In this document: piece after piece, positions 19,201 to 26,702 of the stretch
How positions within the stretch are numbered: position 1 is the stretch's first letter
How the letters are laid out: each line of letters opens with the position of its first letter
Source: Thauera linaloolentis 47Lol = DSM 12138
GTDB lineage: Bacteria > Pseudomonadota > Gammaproteobacteria > Burkholderiales > Rhodocyclaceae
Reading direction: 5' to 3'
Assembly (NCBI RefSeq): GCF_000310205.1
Contig: NZ_AMXE01000017.1
Span: 1-53,712 of the forward strand
DNA length: 53,712 nucleotides
Notes under the pieces: model-generated
Told to the model about the DNA's origin: nothing
Databases searched by the model: none
Seen by the model: only the letters and a program-made list of their open reading frames with translations
Position numbers and translations under genes: made by a program

Positions 19201-19372
19201 TGGCGCCAGGCAGACGTGCAGTGACTTGTATGGTCGGGAAATCCGCTTCCGGCAGTGGCGCCACCGGTAAGCGGGGATAAGCCAGCACGCCCAGCAGCAC
19301 CGCTGCCATTGTCAGTAGTACCGTGCCTATCGGATGTGCCATGCACCAGGCATAGATTCCGCGGGGTGGCAT
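16268..19372 (-). CDS. RND efflux permease (MdtC/MuxC-like)
   Basis: A full-length 1034-residue RND inner-membrane permease driven by proton motive force. The N-terminus (PVAPLPEADFPTIQV, then LPGASAETMASSVATPLE) is of the MdtB/MdtC/MuxB/MuxC group. The proton-relay pair Asp-Asp is present in the fourth membrane helix (GFIVDDAIVVIENI). Two large periplasmic loops and twelve membrane helices are in the expected places. MdtBC and MuxBC work as pairs, but here only one permease is present, so it probably forms a homotrimer. The start shares one base with the adaptor stop (TGATG). The substrate is unknown. Confidence 0.95.
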   Translation of the reverse strand: MPPRGIYAWCMAHPIGTVLLTMAAVLLGVLAYPRLPVAPLPEADFPTIQVTARLPGASAETMASSVATPLEVQFSSIPGVTEMTSASAMSSVTLTLQFALAKDIDVAAQEVQAAINTAAGRLPSDMPSLPTWRKVNPGDSPILILGATSDTRSLTEISDLTETVLARQLSQIEGVGVVNLVGQRRPAIRIQAKPESLTAAQVTLAEVRSAVQRTSVNLPKGALFGQNRVSTLQVNDQLFDPAEYGELIVSYRDGLPVHLKDVATVTRGSEDDYTQVWPNGKNGVALVIMRQPGANIVATADRLNEALPRLEAALPADMKVEIFNDRTRTIRSSLHEVELTLVITMILVIGVMALFLRQLSATLIVSAVLGVSLITTFALMYLAGFSLNNLTLVAVVVAVGFIVDDAIVVIENIHRHLEAGESMREAALKGVREIGFTVVSISVSLVAAFIPLLFMGGVVGRLFREFALTATGAILVSVVVCLTLAPTLASLFMKAPQHHSNRPGLFDWLLDRYRHVLDWVLVHQRTTLAAFGLTIAASVAGFVLIPKGFFPLQDTGFIMGATQAASDISYEDMVAKHKQLEAIFSADPDVTGFNHAVGGGNSVGNGRLWLVLNDPGERNATISEVIDRLRPKLAQVPGIQVFMRAAQDINIGAGQPRAQYQYVLRAQDSAELARWTRTLTESLRSEPQFRDVSNDLQWDAHVTRLTLDRTEAARYGFSAADLDNALYDAFGQRQISEFQTEINQYNVILEIDSRQRGNADSLAWFHLRSPLTGQMVPLLSFAKLDPATNGPVVITHNGMLPAANLSFNLAPNVALGDAVARLQALGVEIGMPVSVTGTFQGAAQAFQDSLATQPLLILTALLAVYIILGVLYESFVHPLTILSTLPSAGIGAVLFLWLWKLDFSIMALIGLILLIGIVKKNGILLVDFALQAQRERAVSPLDAIREACLTRFRPILMTTLAALLGAVPLMLAFGTGAELRQPLGVAIVGGLIFSQVLTLLTTPVVYLALNRMFLERRAVPATVDTAHAQAGGHA

Positions 19373-20571
19373 CAGCGTGCCTCCCGTACTGTGCTAGCCA
19401 GTCTTTTCGGCGCACTCGCCCCGGCGGAGGCGGCTTGAGGGCGCACAAGGGCGCCGGCGCGCACACGCGACTGCCCGTCGATGATGACGACATCACCCGT
19501 ATCGAGTCCCGTTACAGCAGCAACCTGCTCATCGGCATAGCGGATACCGATCTCGACTGACTCGGCTTTGCCATCGCGCACACGCCAAACGCGCGTGCTG
19601 TCGGCGCCCTGTTGGATGGCGCGCGGTGGAATGACCCGCGCCGCCGCCAGTACGCCTGATTGGACGACAACGACCACTGATTGGTCAGGCCACAGACGCC
19701 CCTGTGCATTGGCAAATACGGCCTTGAGCCGGATTGTTCCGGATTGGCTGGAGACACGGTTGTCCATGACAGAGAGTTGGCCCTGAGCCAACTGCGCTCC
19801 TCCATCAGCCGCATAGGCAAGAACCGGAATGGGGCGCTGCCCCGAGGTGGACATTAACTCTTGCAAGCGCGGTAGCTGGGCCTGCGGTAGCGCGAATTCG
19901 ACACTTATCGGATCGAGCTGGACGACGGAGAACAATCCCTCCGCATCACTACTGCGCACGAAATTGCCTTGATCCACGTTGCGAATGCCTACGCGCCCCG
20001 TCGCGGGTGACTGGATGCGCGTGTATCCCAACAGAACCTCGTTAGCCTGCACGGCAGCTTTGTGCATGGCCAAAGTCGCCTGTAACTCAGCCACCGAAGA
20101 GGCCTGTTGGTCGAGCATTTGTCCAGAAACGGCCTCGTCCTCGGCGAGTGACCGGTAGCGAGCAAGATCCGTCTTGGCAGTCGCCAGACGTGAACGTGTC
20201 ACGGCCAACTGACTGCGTGCCTGCTGGAGGTTCGCCGCGATAGTTTGGTCATCAATGCGGGCCAGAAGTTGGCCGCGAATGACCCGCTGTCCTTCGTTCA
20301 CAAGCAGTTCAACCAGCAGCCCATCGACCTGGGAGCGGATGTCCACGCTTTGATTGGATCGAACGCTTCCAACTGCGCGGATGATCGTTGGGATATCGCG
20401 CTCCTCTACCGGAGTCACTGTGACGGGAACCGGGGGCGGAGTCGATGGACGAGACACATCTCTCTCACGCGTCATCCATATCCAGGCTGTGATACCAAAT
20501 AGCGGAATAAGCACTGCTGCAATCGCCCATCGGCGCTTGCGTCTCGGGACTGGGGGCTGCTGAGAAGTCAT
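19372..20571 (-). CDS. RND periplasmic adaptor (membrane fusion protein, MdtA-like)
   Basis: A 399-residue adaptor with an N-terminal membrane anchor (about residues 14-31), a biotinyl-lipoyl-like split domain (SVDIRSQVDGLLVELLVNEG and GYTRIQSPATGRVG), a helical hairpin with QARSQLAVTRSRL between them, and beta-barrel and membrane-proximal regions. It joins the permease to the outer-membrane channel. It lies 21 nt after the DUF3861 gene and overlaps the permease gene, so adaptor, permease and channel form one complete tripartite pump. Confidence 0.93.
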   Translation of the reverse strand: MTSQQPPVPRRKRRWAIAAVLIPLFGITAWIWMTRERDVSRPSTPPPVPVTVTPVEERDIPTIIRAVGSVRSNQSVDIRSQVDGLLVELLVNEGQRVIRGQLLARIDDQTIAANLQQARSQLAVTRSRLATAKTDLARYRSLAEDEAVSGQMLDQQASSVAELQATLAMHKAAVQANEVLLGYTRIQSPATGRVGIRNVDQGNFVRSSDAEGLFSVVQLDPISVEFALPQAQLPRLQELMSTSGQRPIPVLAYAADGGAQLAQGQLSVMDNRVSSQSGTIRLKAVFANAQGRLWPDQSVVVVVQSGVLAAARVIPPRAIQQGADSTRVWRVRDGKAESVEIGIRYADEQVAAVTGLDTGDVVIIDGQSRVRAGALVRPQAASAGASAPKRLASTVREAR

Positions 20572-20592
20572 GGGGGTTCCCGTCGATGGAAG

Positions 20593-20913
20593 TCAGGCGG
20601 AAGACAGCGACGCGGCAACCTGTGACTTGAGGTTGCGTATGAAGGCGCGCATGGCGGGTTGGATATCGGAAAACAGCGGATCGCTGGAATGCGCCAGCAT
20701 GACGCCTGTGAAGAGCTTCACGCCCACGGCCAACGCATAGGCCTCTGGCTCGGCAAAGGGTGTTCCGACCTTCAGACGTTCGGCGATGGCAAGAATGTCG
20801 TCATGGTTTTGAATCTCGAACCGTAACAACGTGTTCCCGGCAAGAGTGCTTGGCGTGTGTTCGCTTAACACGTCCAGCCGAACGCGATATTTGTGACTGC
20901 GCTTGCCGTTCAT
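20593..20913 (-). CDS. DUF3861-family small protein
   Basis: A 106-residue cytoplasmic protein with the DUF3861 pattern: HKYRVRLDVL at the start, LRFEIQNHDDILAIAERLK in the middle, and AVGVKLFTGVML ending in FIRNLKSQ. No function is established for the family. It overlaps the flavodoxin gene by 4 nt upstream and precedes the adaptor gene by 21 nt. It is thus an integral part of the operon and not a chance reading. Confidence 0.75.
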   Translation of the reverse strand: MNGKRSHKYRVRLDVLSEHTPSTLAGNTLLRFEIQNHDDILAIAERLKVGTPFAEPEAYALAVGVKLFTGVMLAHSSDPLFSDIQPAMRAFIRNLKSQVAASLSSA

Positions 20914-21497
20914 GCGACCACCCGCGACAGCCGCCGAGTGCTGCTGGAGATATAGCGGCCAAAGTTTTCGGCGGACAGTTCATCGGCTGGATCAAGCGCC
21001 GGAGGCGTACCGGGGGGCGCATGATTCTGTGCCATCAAGCCAGAAAACGAGCCGATGCGGTTGGTGCCATCCGCCTGGCGGGGAAGCTCATCCCAGTTCA
21101 GCCAAACCATGCCGTGCTGCGCCGCAAGGGCACTTAAATAACTCAGGGTATGGAGCTTGTCCCCGCTGGGGCTTCCGCTGATGGTGAAGCCGGCCGCCAG
21201 CTTGTGCTTCCATTGCCGCTGGTACCACACATGGGCTGTGGCATCAGCGAATGCTTTGAACTGCGCGGCCCCCCCTCCCATATAAGTCGGTGCACCAAAC
21301 ACGATCGTGTCGGAATCGGCGAGTGCATGCAGCGTGTCGTCGTCCTGCCAACGACCCTCGTGGATGCTTTCCGGGCGAATCCGCAGGAGTGCGACATCGA
21401 CATTTGCGTCCGCGCGTGCACCGCGGCCAATGGCCTCAGCCAGCAATGCGGTTGTGCCGGCTTGGGAGAAGTAGACGATCGAGACCCGATGCATGTG
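20910..21497 (-). CDS. Flavodoxin-family NAD(P)H:quinone oxidoreductase-like protein
   Basis: A 195-residue WrbA/flavodoxin-like protein. The FMN phosphate loop is visible at the start (YFSQAGTTALLAEAI), followed by FGAPTYMGGGAAQFKAF and the WYQRQWKHKLAAGFTISGS segment. Such proteins reduce quinones by two electrons and so avoid radical formation. The start at 21497 is used because AAGGA lies 7 nt ahead; a Met six codons upstream lacks such a site. It sits 14 nt after the DUF1097 gene. Its operon mates (SDRs, ABM, DoxX) also point to quinone-like or carbonyl substrates. Confidence 0.8.
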   Translation of the reverse strand, partial: HMHRVSIVYFSQAGTTALLAEAIGRGARADANVDVALLRIRPESIHEGRWQDDDTLHALADSDTIVFGAPTYMGGGAAQFKAFADATAHVWYQRQWKHKLAAGFTISGSPSGDKLHTLSYLSALAAQHGMVWLNWDELPRQADGTNRIGSFSGLMAQNHAPPGTPPALDPADELSAENFGRYISSSTRRLSRVVA

Positions 21498-21511
21498 GAT
21501 GTCCTTGATGG

Positions 21512-22003
21512 TCAATGAGCAGCGTTCTGATGAACTCTCTTTTGCAGCGAGTGAGCAAGGAAGGCCGCTGTCGCTCCCAGAGTCGCGGCCAAGGCCAGCA
21601 TCCCGAATGTCGTGATCGACGGAGGTTGGTGCGAAGCGAAGTACGCCACGAGGCCTAGGAAGAAGCCGAGCAAGTTGTTGAACACCGGCGCCTTGGCCAA
21701 GGACAGCGCAACCACGGTGATGGCGAATACCACCGCGCTGATGGCATAGCTACCCAGAATAGGCGTTAGAGCTGCCATTGCATGGGCTGCACCGATACCT
21801 AAAGTGACGCCAATCAGAACGCATGCCAGGTTGATCGCGCCCTGTTTCAAGTTCAGTCCACGGGTGAAGAACGAGATCCAGCCAACGAACATGGCCCACA
21901 CAGGAACCTCGAATGCCATCACGCTTAGGGTAGCGGCCGACGATGCAATGACCGACTCGCCAATCACCACTTTCAGGTGCGTGGAAAAGGCGTTACTAGC
22001 CAT
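21512..22003 (-). CDS. DUF1097-family membrane protein
   Basis: A 163-residue protein made almost wholly of hydrophobic helices (about five), matching the DUF1097 pattern (VWAMFVGWISFFTRG, then FNNLLGFFLGLVAYFA). No activity is established for the family. The start has AGGAG 7-8 nt ahead and overlaps the end of the upstream SDR gene by 8 nt. It is likely an inner-membrane partner of the redox enzymes or pump in the operon. Confidence 0.75.
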   Translation of the reverse strand: MASNAFSTHLKVVIGESVIASSAATLSVMAFEVPVWAMFVGWISFFTRGLNLKQGAINLACVLIGVTLGIGAAHAMAALTPILGSYAISAVVFAITVVALSLAKAPVFNNLLGFFLGLVAYFASHQPPSITTFGMLALAATLGATAAFLAHSLQKRVHQNAAH

Positions 22004-22919
22004 GGCTTGACTCCTGGGGCGCGGGGATGAGCCTTGGCGACAGAACGTCAGACAATCCGATGCGACGCAGAAATTCGGCGCGGATGCGATCCGCTACCGC
22101 GTTGACCACTTCACAACCATCGCTGGATGGATCGACATGCACACGGAACGGACGATGACCGTAGGGGCTGCCCACGATATCCACAATCGCCTGCGCTACC
22201 GTAGACACGTCGGCATCTTCCGGTTCGCAGGTGGCTAGACCATCCAGGACTTCCTGTTCGAATCCAGCGTAGGCTCCTTGCGCATAGGCTTGCTCGCGCT
22301 TGGTGTCGGCTGGCCGGCCGCTGTGCGCAAAATGATTGGTGCCTTTAGTGAACGCACCGGGGACGATGATGGATGTCTCGATACCCCAGCGGGCCAGTTC
22401 TCCAGCGTAGCTGACGGCCAACGCGTCCATCGCCGCTTTAGCTGCGAAGTACGGTGCGAGATACGGTGGTGTGCCACCGCGGTGGCTGCTACTGCCAACC
22501 CAAAGCACTAGTCCTTGGCCTTGCTTGCGTAGCTGTGGCAACGCGGCGCGATTGACACGCTGTGTGCCGATGACATTCACGTCGTAGAGTTGTGCATATT
22601 GCTCGGGAATGAAGGCTTCCGCAGGCCCAAACACCATGTGCCCGGCGTTGTGAATCAGTACATCGAGCTGTCCTTGCGCTGCAATGACCTGATCGACGGC
22701 TGCTTGCGCCGAAGTCTCGGACTGCACGTCCAGCTCAACCGCATGCAGTGCCACTTTGTGATGGGTGGCATAGGTCTTCAATGCCTCCACTTGCGGGGCA
22801 TTTCGTCCTTGGGTTTCTCGGATGCCGGCATAGACGGTATGACCGGTCAATGCCAAAGCTCTTGCGCTCAGCGCACCAAAACCGCTGGAAGCGCCGGTGA
22901 TCAAAATGGTGAGACTCAT
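21996..22919 (-). CDS. Short-chain dehydrogenase/reductase (SDR)
   Basis: A 307-residue classical SDR. The NAD(P)-binding motif TGASSGFG is at residues 8-15, NAG follows in the middle, and the catalytic YxxxK is present as YFAAK with a Ser upstream (VGSSSH). It probably reduces a carbonyl or oxidises an alcohol; the substrate is unknown. A strong ribosome site (AGGAAGGAAGG) precedes the ATG. It lies 35 nt after the second SDR of the operon and overlaps the DUF1097 gene. Confidence 0.88.
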   Translation of the reverse strand: MSLTILITGASSGFGALSARALALTGHTVYAGIRETQGRNAPQVEALKTYATHHKVALHAVELDVQSETSAQAAVDQVIAAQGQLDVLIHNAGHMVFGPAEAFIPEQYAQLYDVNVIGTQRVNRAALPQLRKQGQGLVLWVGSSSHRGGTPPYLAPYFAAKAAMDALAVSYAGELARWGIETSIIVPGAFTKGTNHFAHSGRPADTKREQAYAQGAYAGFEQEVLDGLATCEPEDADVSTVAQAIVDIVGSPYGHRPFRVHVDPSSDGCEVVNAVADRIRAEFLRRIGLSDVLSPRLIPAPQESSHG

Positions 22920-22954
22920 AAGCCTTCCTTCCTATGGGTTGAAGAGGTGTTCGC

Positions 22955-23716
22955 TCAAGCGAACCCGCCGTTGGCACGCACGATCTGGGAGTTGACCCAT
23001 CCCCCATCGGCGCCAACCAGGAACGACACCACACGTGCGATGTCCTCGGGCTGTCCCAGGCGTTCCAAGGGAGCAACCTTGCTGAGCTGGGCAATCTGTT
23101 CGTCAGTCTTGCCGTCGAGAAACAGTTCGGTGGCGACAGGACCGGGCGCAACCGCATTGACTGTGATGCTTCGGCCACGCATCTCGTTTGCCAAAACATG
23201 CACCAGCCCTTCGACGCCGGCCTTGGCCGCTATGTATGGCCCGTACTGAGGGAAGGACTTAGCGATCACGCTGGTCGACAGCGCGACGATGCGGCCGCCG
23301 GCTTGCAAGTGCTGAGCGGCCTGCCCCAACACCAGGAAGGCACCGCGAAGATTCGTCTGAACAACGCGATCGAATGTCTCGATGCTGTCGGGGACGATGG
23401 GAGCCAGCGGCATCACACCTGCGCTATGCACTACGGCGCTGATGGTGCCGAAGGCCTCCAGGGTTGTGGCAAAGAGCCGCTGTACATCTTCTACATTGGA
23501 CACGTCCGCCTGCACGGCGACCGCATCCCCGCCCGCCGTCTGGATGGCCGAGACGACTTCCTGCGCCTTGGCTGCATTGCCCGAGTAGTTGACTGCGATC
23601 TTGAATCCGTCCGCAGCCAGGCGCAGAGCGATCGCACGACCAATGCCTCGGGAGGCTCCGGTAACGATGGCCGTCTGGACAGGCGATGCTGCGGTGGACG
23701 ACTTGCTGGTACTCAT
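22955..23716 (-). CDS. Short-chain dehydrogenase/reductase (FabG-like SDR)
   Basis: A 253-residue classical SDR with TGASRGIG near residue 19, the HSAG variant of the NAG motif, catalytic YxxxK as YIAAK, and the PGPVATELF loop followed by a usual SDR C-terminus ending in NGGFA. It belongs to the 3-oxoacyl-reductase-like group, which includes many xenobiotic carbonyl reductases. AAGGAAA precedes the ATG. It is second in the operon, 70 nt after the DUF4148 gene. Confidence 0.88.
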   Translation of the reverse strand: MSTSKSSTAASPVQTAIVTGASRGIGRAIALRLAADGFKIAVNYSGNAAKAQEVVSAIQTAGGDAVAVQADVSNVEDVQRLFATTLEAFGTISAVVHSAGVMPLAPIVPDSIETFDRVVQTNLRGAFLVLGQAAQHLQAGGRIVALSTSVIAKSFPQYGPYIAAKAGVEGLVHVLANEMRGRSITVNAVAPGPVATELFLDGKTDEQIAQLSKVAPLERLGQPEDIARVVSFLVGADGGWVNSQIVRANGGFA

Positions 23717-23786
23717 GATGGTTTCCTTGATGTGAATGGGGATAGGCAGAGGGGGGACACGACGGGCCTATCACCCATGGGAGTTG

Positions 23787-24119
23787 TTAGCCACCGCTGG
23801 CGAGCGGAGCGGGTTCGCCACGAAGGTCGGCGATGCGACGAACCTCTTCGGCATAGGCTGCGCTGCTGCGCAAGCGCAGGTATCTGGCATACGCCTCGCG
23901 ATAAGCCGAGCTGGTCAAATCCGAGGCGGACTCACTGTTGGCGTGCTGCGGCATCCCCGCACGCGTCCAGAGTGCGAGATCCGCGAGTACCTCTGCACGA
24001 GTGAGGCCCTGGCCGTTGGCAGTGGGGGGTACAAGAGCAGTGTCTTCGCCCGACGTGGCGCTGAAGGCGGCGCCGGAAGCGCTCAGGCACAAAGCCGCGA
24101 GGATGGCTTTCACGTTCAT
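23787..24119 (-). CDS. Exported DUF4148 small protein, first gene of the efflux/redox operon
   Basis: A 110-residue protein with a signal peptide (MNVKAILAAL to AAFSA, about 21 residues). A DUF4148 motif follows (LTRAEVLADLALWTRAGM), then the repeat-like YREAYARYLRLR. DUF4148 proteins are common in Burkholderiales periplasms and have no firm function. An upstream open frame of 116 codons is not used, because the ATG at 24119 gives the signal peptide and AAGGAATT lies ahead of it. It is divergent from the lysR gene at 24292. Confidence 0.8.
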   Translation of the reverse strand: MNVKAILAALCLSASGAAFSATSGEDTALVPPTANGQGLTRAEVLADLALWTRAGMPQHANSESASDLTSSAYREAYARYLRLRSSAAYAEEVRRIADLRGEPAPLASGG

Positions 24120-24220
24120 GGTCAATTCCTTTCGATACATGCGATGAAGCTGGATATGCGGGCACAACACCTGCCAAGCCCGAGTAGCGAGACGATTGGC
24201 GCCGCGGAAGCTATGATGTC

Positions 24221-24264
24221 GATTGACCACCAATGAATAAATGGGGTTAAATTGGTTTATCAAT
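24221..24264. promoter_or_regulatory. Candidate operator between the DUF4148 operon and lysR
   Basis: The 172-nt divergent gap contains nested inverted repeats. ATTGA (24222-24226) pairs with TCAAT (24260-24264), and CCAAT (24230-24234) pairs with ATTGG (24251-24255). The stretch is AT-rich. It is well placed for the LysR protein to control both its own gene and the 12-gene operon. Confidence 0.4.
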
Positions 24265-24291
24265 TCAAAAAACATCAACAATTGGATAGAC

Positions 24292-25227
24292 ATGGACCGC
24301 TTCGATGCTTTGCAGCTCTTCACTCGAATCGTGGAGCTCGGCAGCTTCACCGAAGCCGCAGGTGTGCTGAATATCCCGCGTGCTACGGCAACACATGCGA
24401 TCAAAGAGCTTGAGAAACGGCTGGGAGCTCGCCTGCTGGATCGAACCACGCGCCAAGTGAAGCCCACCCTAGATGGGCAGGCCTTTTACGAACGCAGCAA
24501 GCGCGTCTTGGCTGAATTGGAAGACGCGGAAACTTCCCTGAGCACCCATGTCGCCAATCCCCATGGGACGCTACGACTGGACCTCCATGGGGCACATGCG
24601 ACGATGATCATCCTGCCGCGCATTGGCGAGTTCAGGGAGCGCTACCCTCAGATTGATATCGTTATCAGCAGCGGCGACCGTCTGGTGGATCTGGTCAAGG
24701 AAGGCATCGACTGCGTGGTCCGGGCTGGTCAACCACGCGACTCGTCGCTGGTGGTTCGAAGGTTGGCAGATATGCCGGAGATCATCTGCGCCAGCCCCGA
24801 ATATCTGGCTCGATACGGCACCCCAACACATCCGCGTGAATTGACGAAGCACCAAGGGATCGGCTTCTTCTCCCGGGGCAATGACAGCCGCTATCCCTTC
24901 ACAGTCATCGTTGATGGAGAGGTGACCGAGTTCGAGGCGAGTGGCTGGATTTCAGTGAGCGATGCAGAGTGCTACACGAGCGCGGCACTCGCTGGTTGTG
25001 GATTAATTCAGGTGCCTCGTTTCCGACTGGAAGAGCATCTGCGAGCCGGACGTCTGGTTCAAGTACTGCCTGAATGGACTTGCCCCAAACTACCCGTCTG
25101 TGCGCTCTACCCATTCCATCGCCATCTTTCTCCCAGGGTGCGCGTATTCATTGATTGGGCTCGCGACTTGTATGCCGAAAAATTCGACCCCATAAGCATG
25201 ACTGATAAAGATGTCGACTCCGCGTAG
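24292..25227 (+). CDS. LysR-family regulator divergent from the efflux/redox operon
   Basis: A 311-residue LysR protein with an intact HTH (MDRFDALQLFTRIVELGSF, then AAGVLNIPRATATHAIKELE) and a substrate-binding domain of the CrgA/DsdC-like group (LRLDLHGAHATMIILPRIGEF). The ATG at 24292 is the family start; an upstream in-frame Met would add 17 residues that do not fit. Its position, back to back with the DUF4148 gene, makes it the likely regulator of the whole minus-strand operon from 24119 to 12306. The effector would be the compound exported or reduced. Confidence 0.88.
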   Translation: MDRFDALQLFTRIVELGSFTEAAGVLNIPRATATHAIKELEKRLGARLLDRTTRQVKPTLDGQAFYERSKRVLAELEDAETSLSTHVANPHGTLRLDLHGAHATMIILPRIGEFRERYPQIDIVISSGDRLVDLVKEGIDCVVRAGQPRDSSLVVRRLADMPEIICASPEYLARYGTPTHPRELTKHQGIGFFSRGNDSRYPFTVIVDGEVTEFEASGWISVSDAECYTSAALAGCGLIQVPRFRLEEHLRAGRLVQVLPEWTCPKLPVCALYPFHRHLSPRVRVFIDWARDLYAEKFDPISMTDKDVDSA

Positions 25228-25259
25228 GCGCGATTTGCGAAACGGATGCTTGTCACCAT

Positions 25260-25991
25260 TCACCAGGGAAGCATTCCACTCTCGGTAAAGAATCCTCCGG
25301 TTGGGCCTGAAGCATCCAAGGTCGCGTACTTCGCCACGATCTCCGCCGCCCGCTCAACCGAGCGCTTGCCCGTGAAGCCATTGAGGTCGGTCGCGGTGAA
25401 CCCAGGGTTGACGGCATTGACCCGAAAGTTTTCGCCCTGGAGTTCCTTTGCCAGCAGTACGGTGAATGCGTTGAGTGCTGTCTTCGATGAGCAATATGCC
25501 AGCAGATTGACAGGTGCGAACGGGAAATCGGGGTAGCTGTGCAGCGTGAGGGACCCCAGCTCGCTGGAGACGTTGACGATGGTGCGCCTGTGCCCGGCAC
25601 GCAGTAACGGCAACAGCCGCCGGGTGACCGATACCGGGCCGATTACATTGGCCTCATAGACCTCGCGTAGCGTCTGCGCATCGCACTGGCTGGGAGGCAA
25701 GGGTTGGCCGGCAATGCCGGCGTTGTTGACCAGCACATCCAACGATCCGACTTCATCCTGCAGTCGGCCCGCCGCCGTCGCAATGGAATCGGCATCAGTG
25801 ACGTCAAGGCGGATCGGTCGAACGTCCAGTCCAAGGCGTTCGATACTGGCCTTTGCTTCGGCACCGCGTTGTTCGTCGCGGCTGGCGAGATAGACGATAT
25901 AGCCGCGTGCGGCCAATTGCTGCGTGATGGCCAGACCGATGCCCTTGTTGGCACCGGTCACCAGCGCCACGGGCTGCGCATCTGTTTTCAT
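25260..25991 (-). CDS. Short-chain dehydrogenase/reductase paired with TetR
   Basis: A 243-residue SDR with TGANKGIG near residue 12, NNAG in the middle and YxxxK as YCSSK. The long loop before the active Tyr (GSLTLHSYPDFPFAPVN) is like plant carbonyl-reductase-type SDRs. It is convergent with the lysR gene and divergent from the tetR gene at 26061, with a palindrome between them. It is a self-contained SDR/TetR unit, separate from the large operon, and may act on a related carbonyl compound. Confidence 0.88.
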   Translation of the reverse strand: MKTDAQPVALVTGANKGIGLAITQQLAARGYIVYLASRDEQRGAEAKASIERLGLDVRPIRLDVTDADSIATAAGRLQDEVGSLDVLVNNAGIAGQPLPPSQCDAQTLREVYEANVIGPVSVTRRLLPLLRAGHRRTIVNVSSELGSLTLHSYPDFPFAPVNLLAYCSSKTALNAFTVLLAKELQGENFRVNAVNPGFTATDLNGFTGKRSVERAAEIVAKYATLDASGPTGGFFTESGMLPW

Positions 25992-26023
25992 GGGGGATTC
26001 CTTTGACTTTGAAGAATGCTCAT

Positions 26024-26045
26024 AATATGAAGGTTTCTTCACATT
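26024..26045. promoter_or_regulatory. Candidate TetR operator
   Basis: AATATGAAG (26024-26032) and CTTCACATT (26037-26045) form a 9-bp inverted repeat with one mismatch around GTTT. It lies in the 69-nt gap between the divergent SDR and tetR genes, where a TetR dimer would block both promoters. Confidence 0.5.
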
Positions 26046-26060
26046 GTGAATTCGCATTCG

Positions 26061-26693
26061 ATGACCGTATCCGCACCACCGCCCAAACCAAGAAAATCGC
26101 CCATCCAGACGAGATCCATGGCGACCGTGGACGCCATCCACACGGCAACGATTCAGGTTTTGGCAGCCGAAGGTCTTGCCCTGTGTACAACTACTCGTGT
26201 TGCCGAACGCGCAGGGGTGTCGGTCGGCAGTCTCTACCAGTACTACCCCAACCGCAGATCGCTGCTTGCCGCAGTGCTGGGGCGGCACCTCGACCATGTG
26301 GCCGAGGCGGTAGAACAGACATGTATCGCGCAGAGAAGCAAGCCGATAGCTGACATGGCACAGGCGCTGGTGCATGCCTTCATCGGTGCGAAGCTGGAAC
26401 ATCCCGCCGCGTCGAAAGCCCTTTATGCGGTGGCCGAAGAGCATGGAGGTGCGGCCCTGGTCACACACGCCAAGGCCCGCATGCACAAAGCGGTGGCTTT
26501 GATGCTCGACACGGCCACCGATGCCCGTTTCAATGAGCTGAACACGGTGAGTCTGCTGACCATGAGCGCCATGATCGGCCCAGTGCAGGCTTTGCTGGAA
26601 GAGGATGCGTCCGCTGAGTTCACGAAGGCCTTGCGTGCGCATCTATGCAGGCTGATCCAAGCGTATCTTCGATCGGTTTCTCGATCGGCATGA
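26061..26693 (+). CDS. TetR-family regulator
   Basis: A 210-residue TetR protein with an HTH at about residues 22-65 (ATVDAIHTATIQVL, then TTTRVAERAGVSVGSLYQYYPNRRSLL). The C-terminal ligand domain is helical. The ATG at 26061 is used; a GTG at 26046 in frame would directly abut the candidate operator and adds five residues. No clear ribosome site is seen for either. It probably represses the divergent SDR gene and itself. It ends 9 nt before the relaxase stop, so the cargo block joins the transfer genes here. Confidence 0.85.
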   Translation: MTVSAPPPKPRKSPIQTRSMATVDAIHTATIQVLAAEGLALCTTTRVAERAGVSVGSLYQYYPNRRSLLAAVLGRHLDHVAEAVEQTCIAQRSKPIADMAQALVHAFIGAKLEHPAASKALYAVAEEHGGAALVTHAKARMHKAVALMLDTATDARFNELNTVSLLTMSAMIGPVQALLEEDASAEFTKALRAHLCRLIQAYLRSVSRSA

Positions 26694-26702
26694 ATGGGCG
26701 AG

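Noticed and set aside
16268-20571. Assigning the RND pump as MdtABC or MuxABC by name
   Set aside because: Those systems have two permeases; only one is present here. Similarity to the group is noted without using the gene names.
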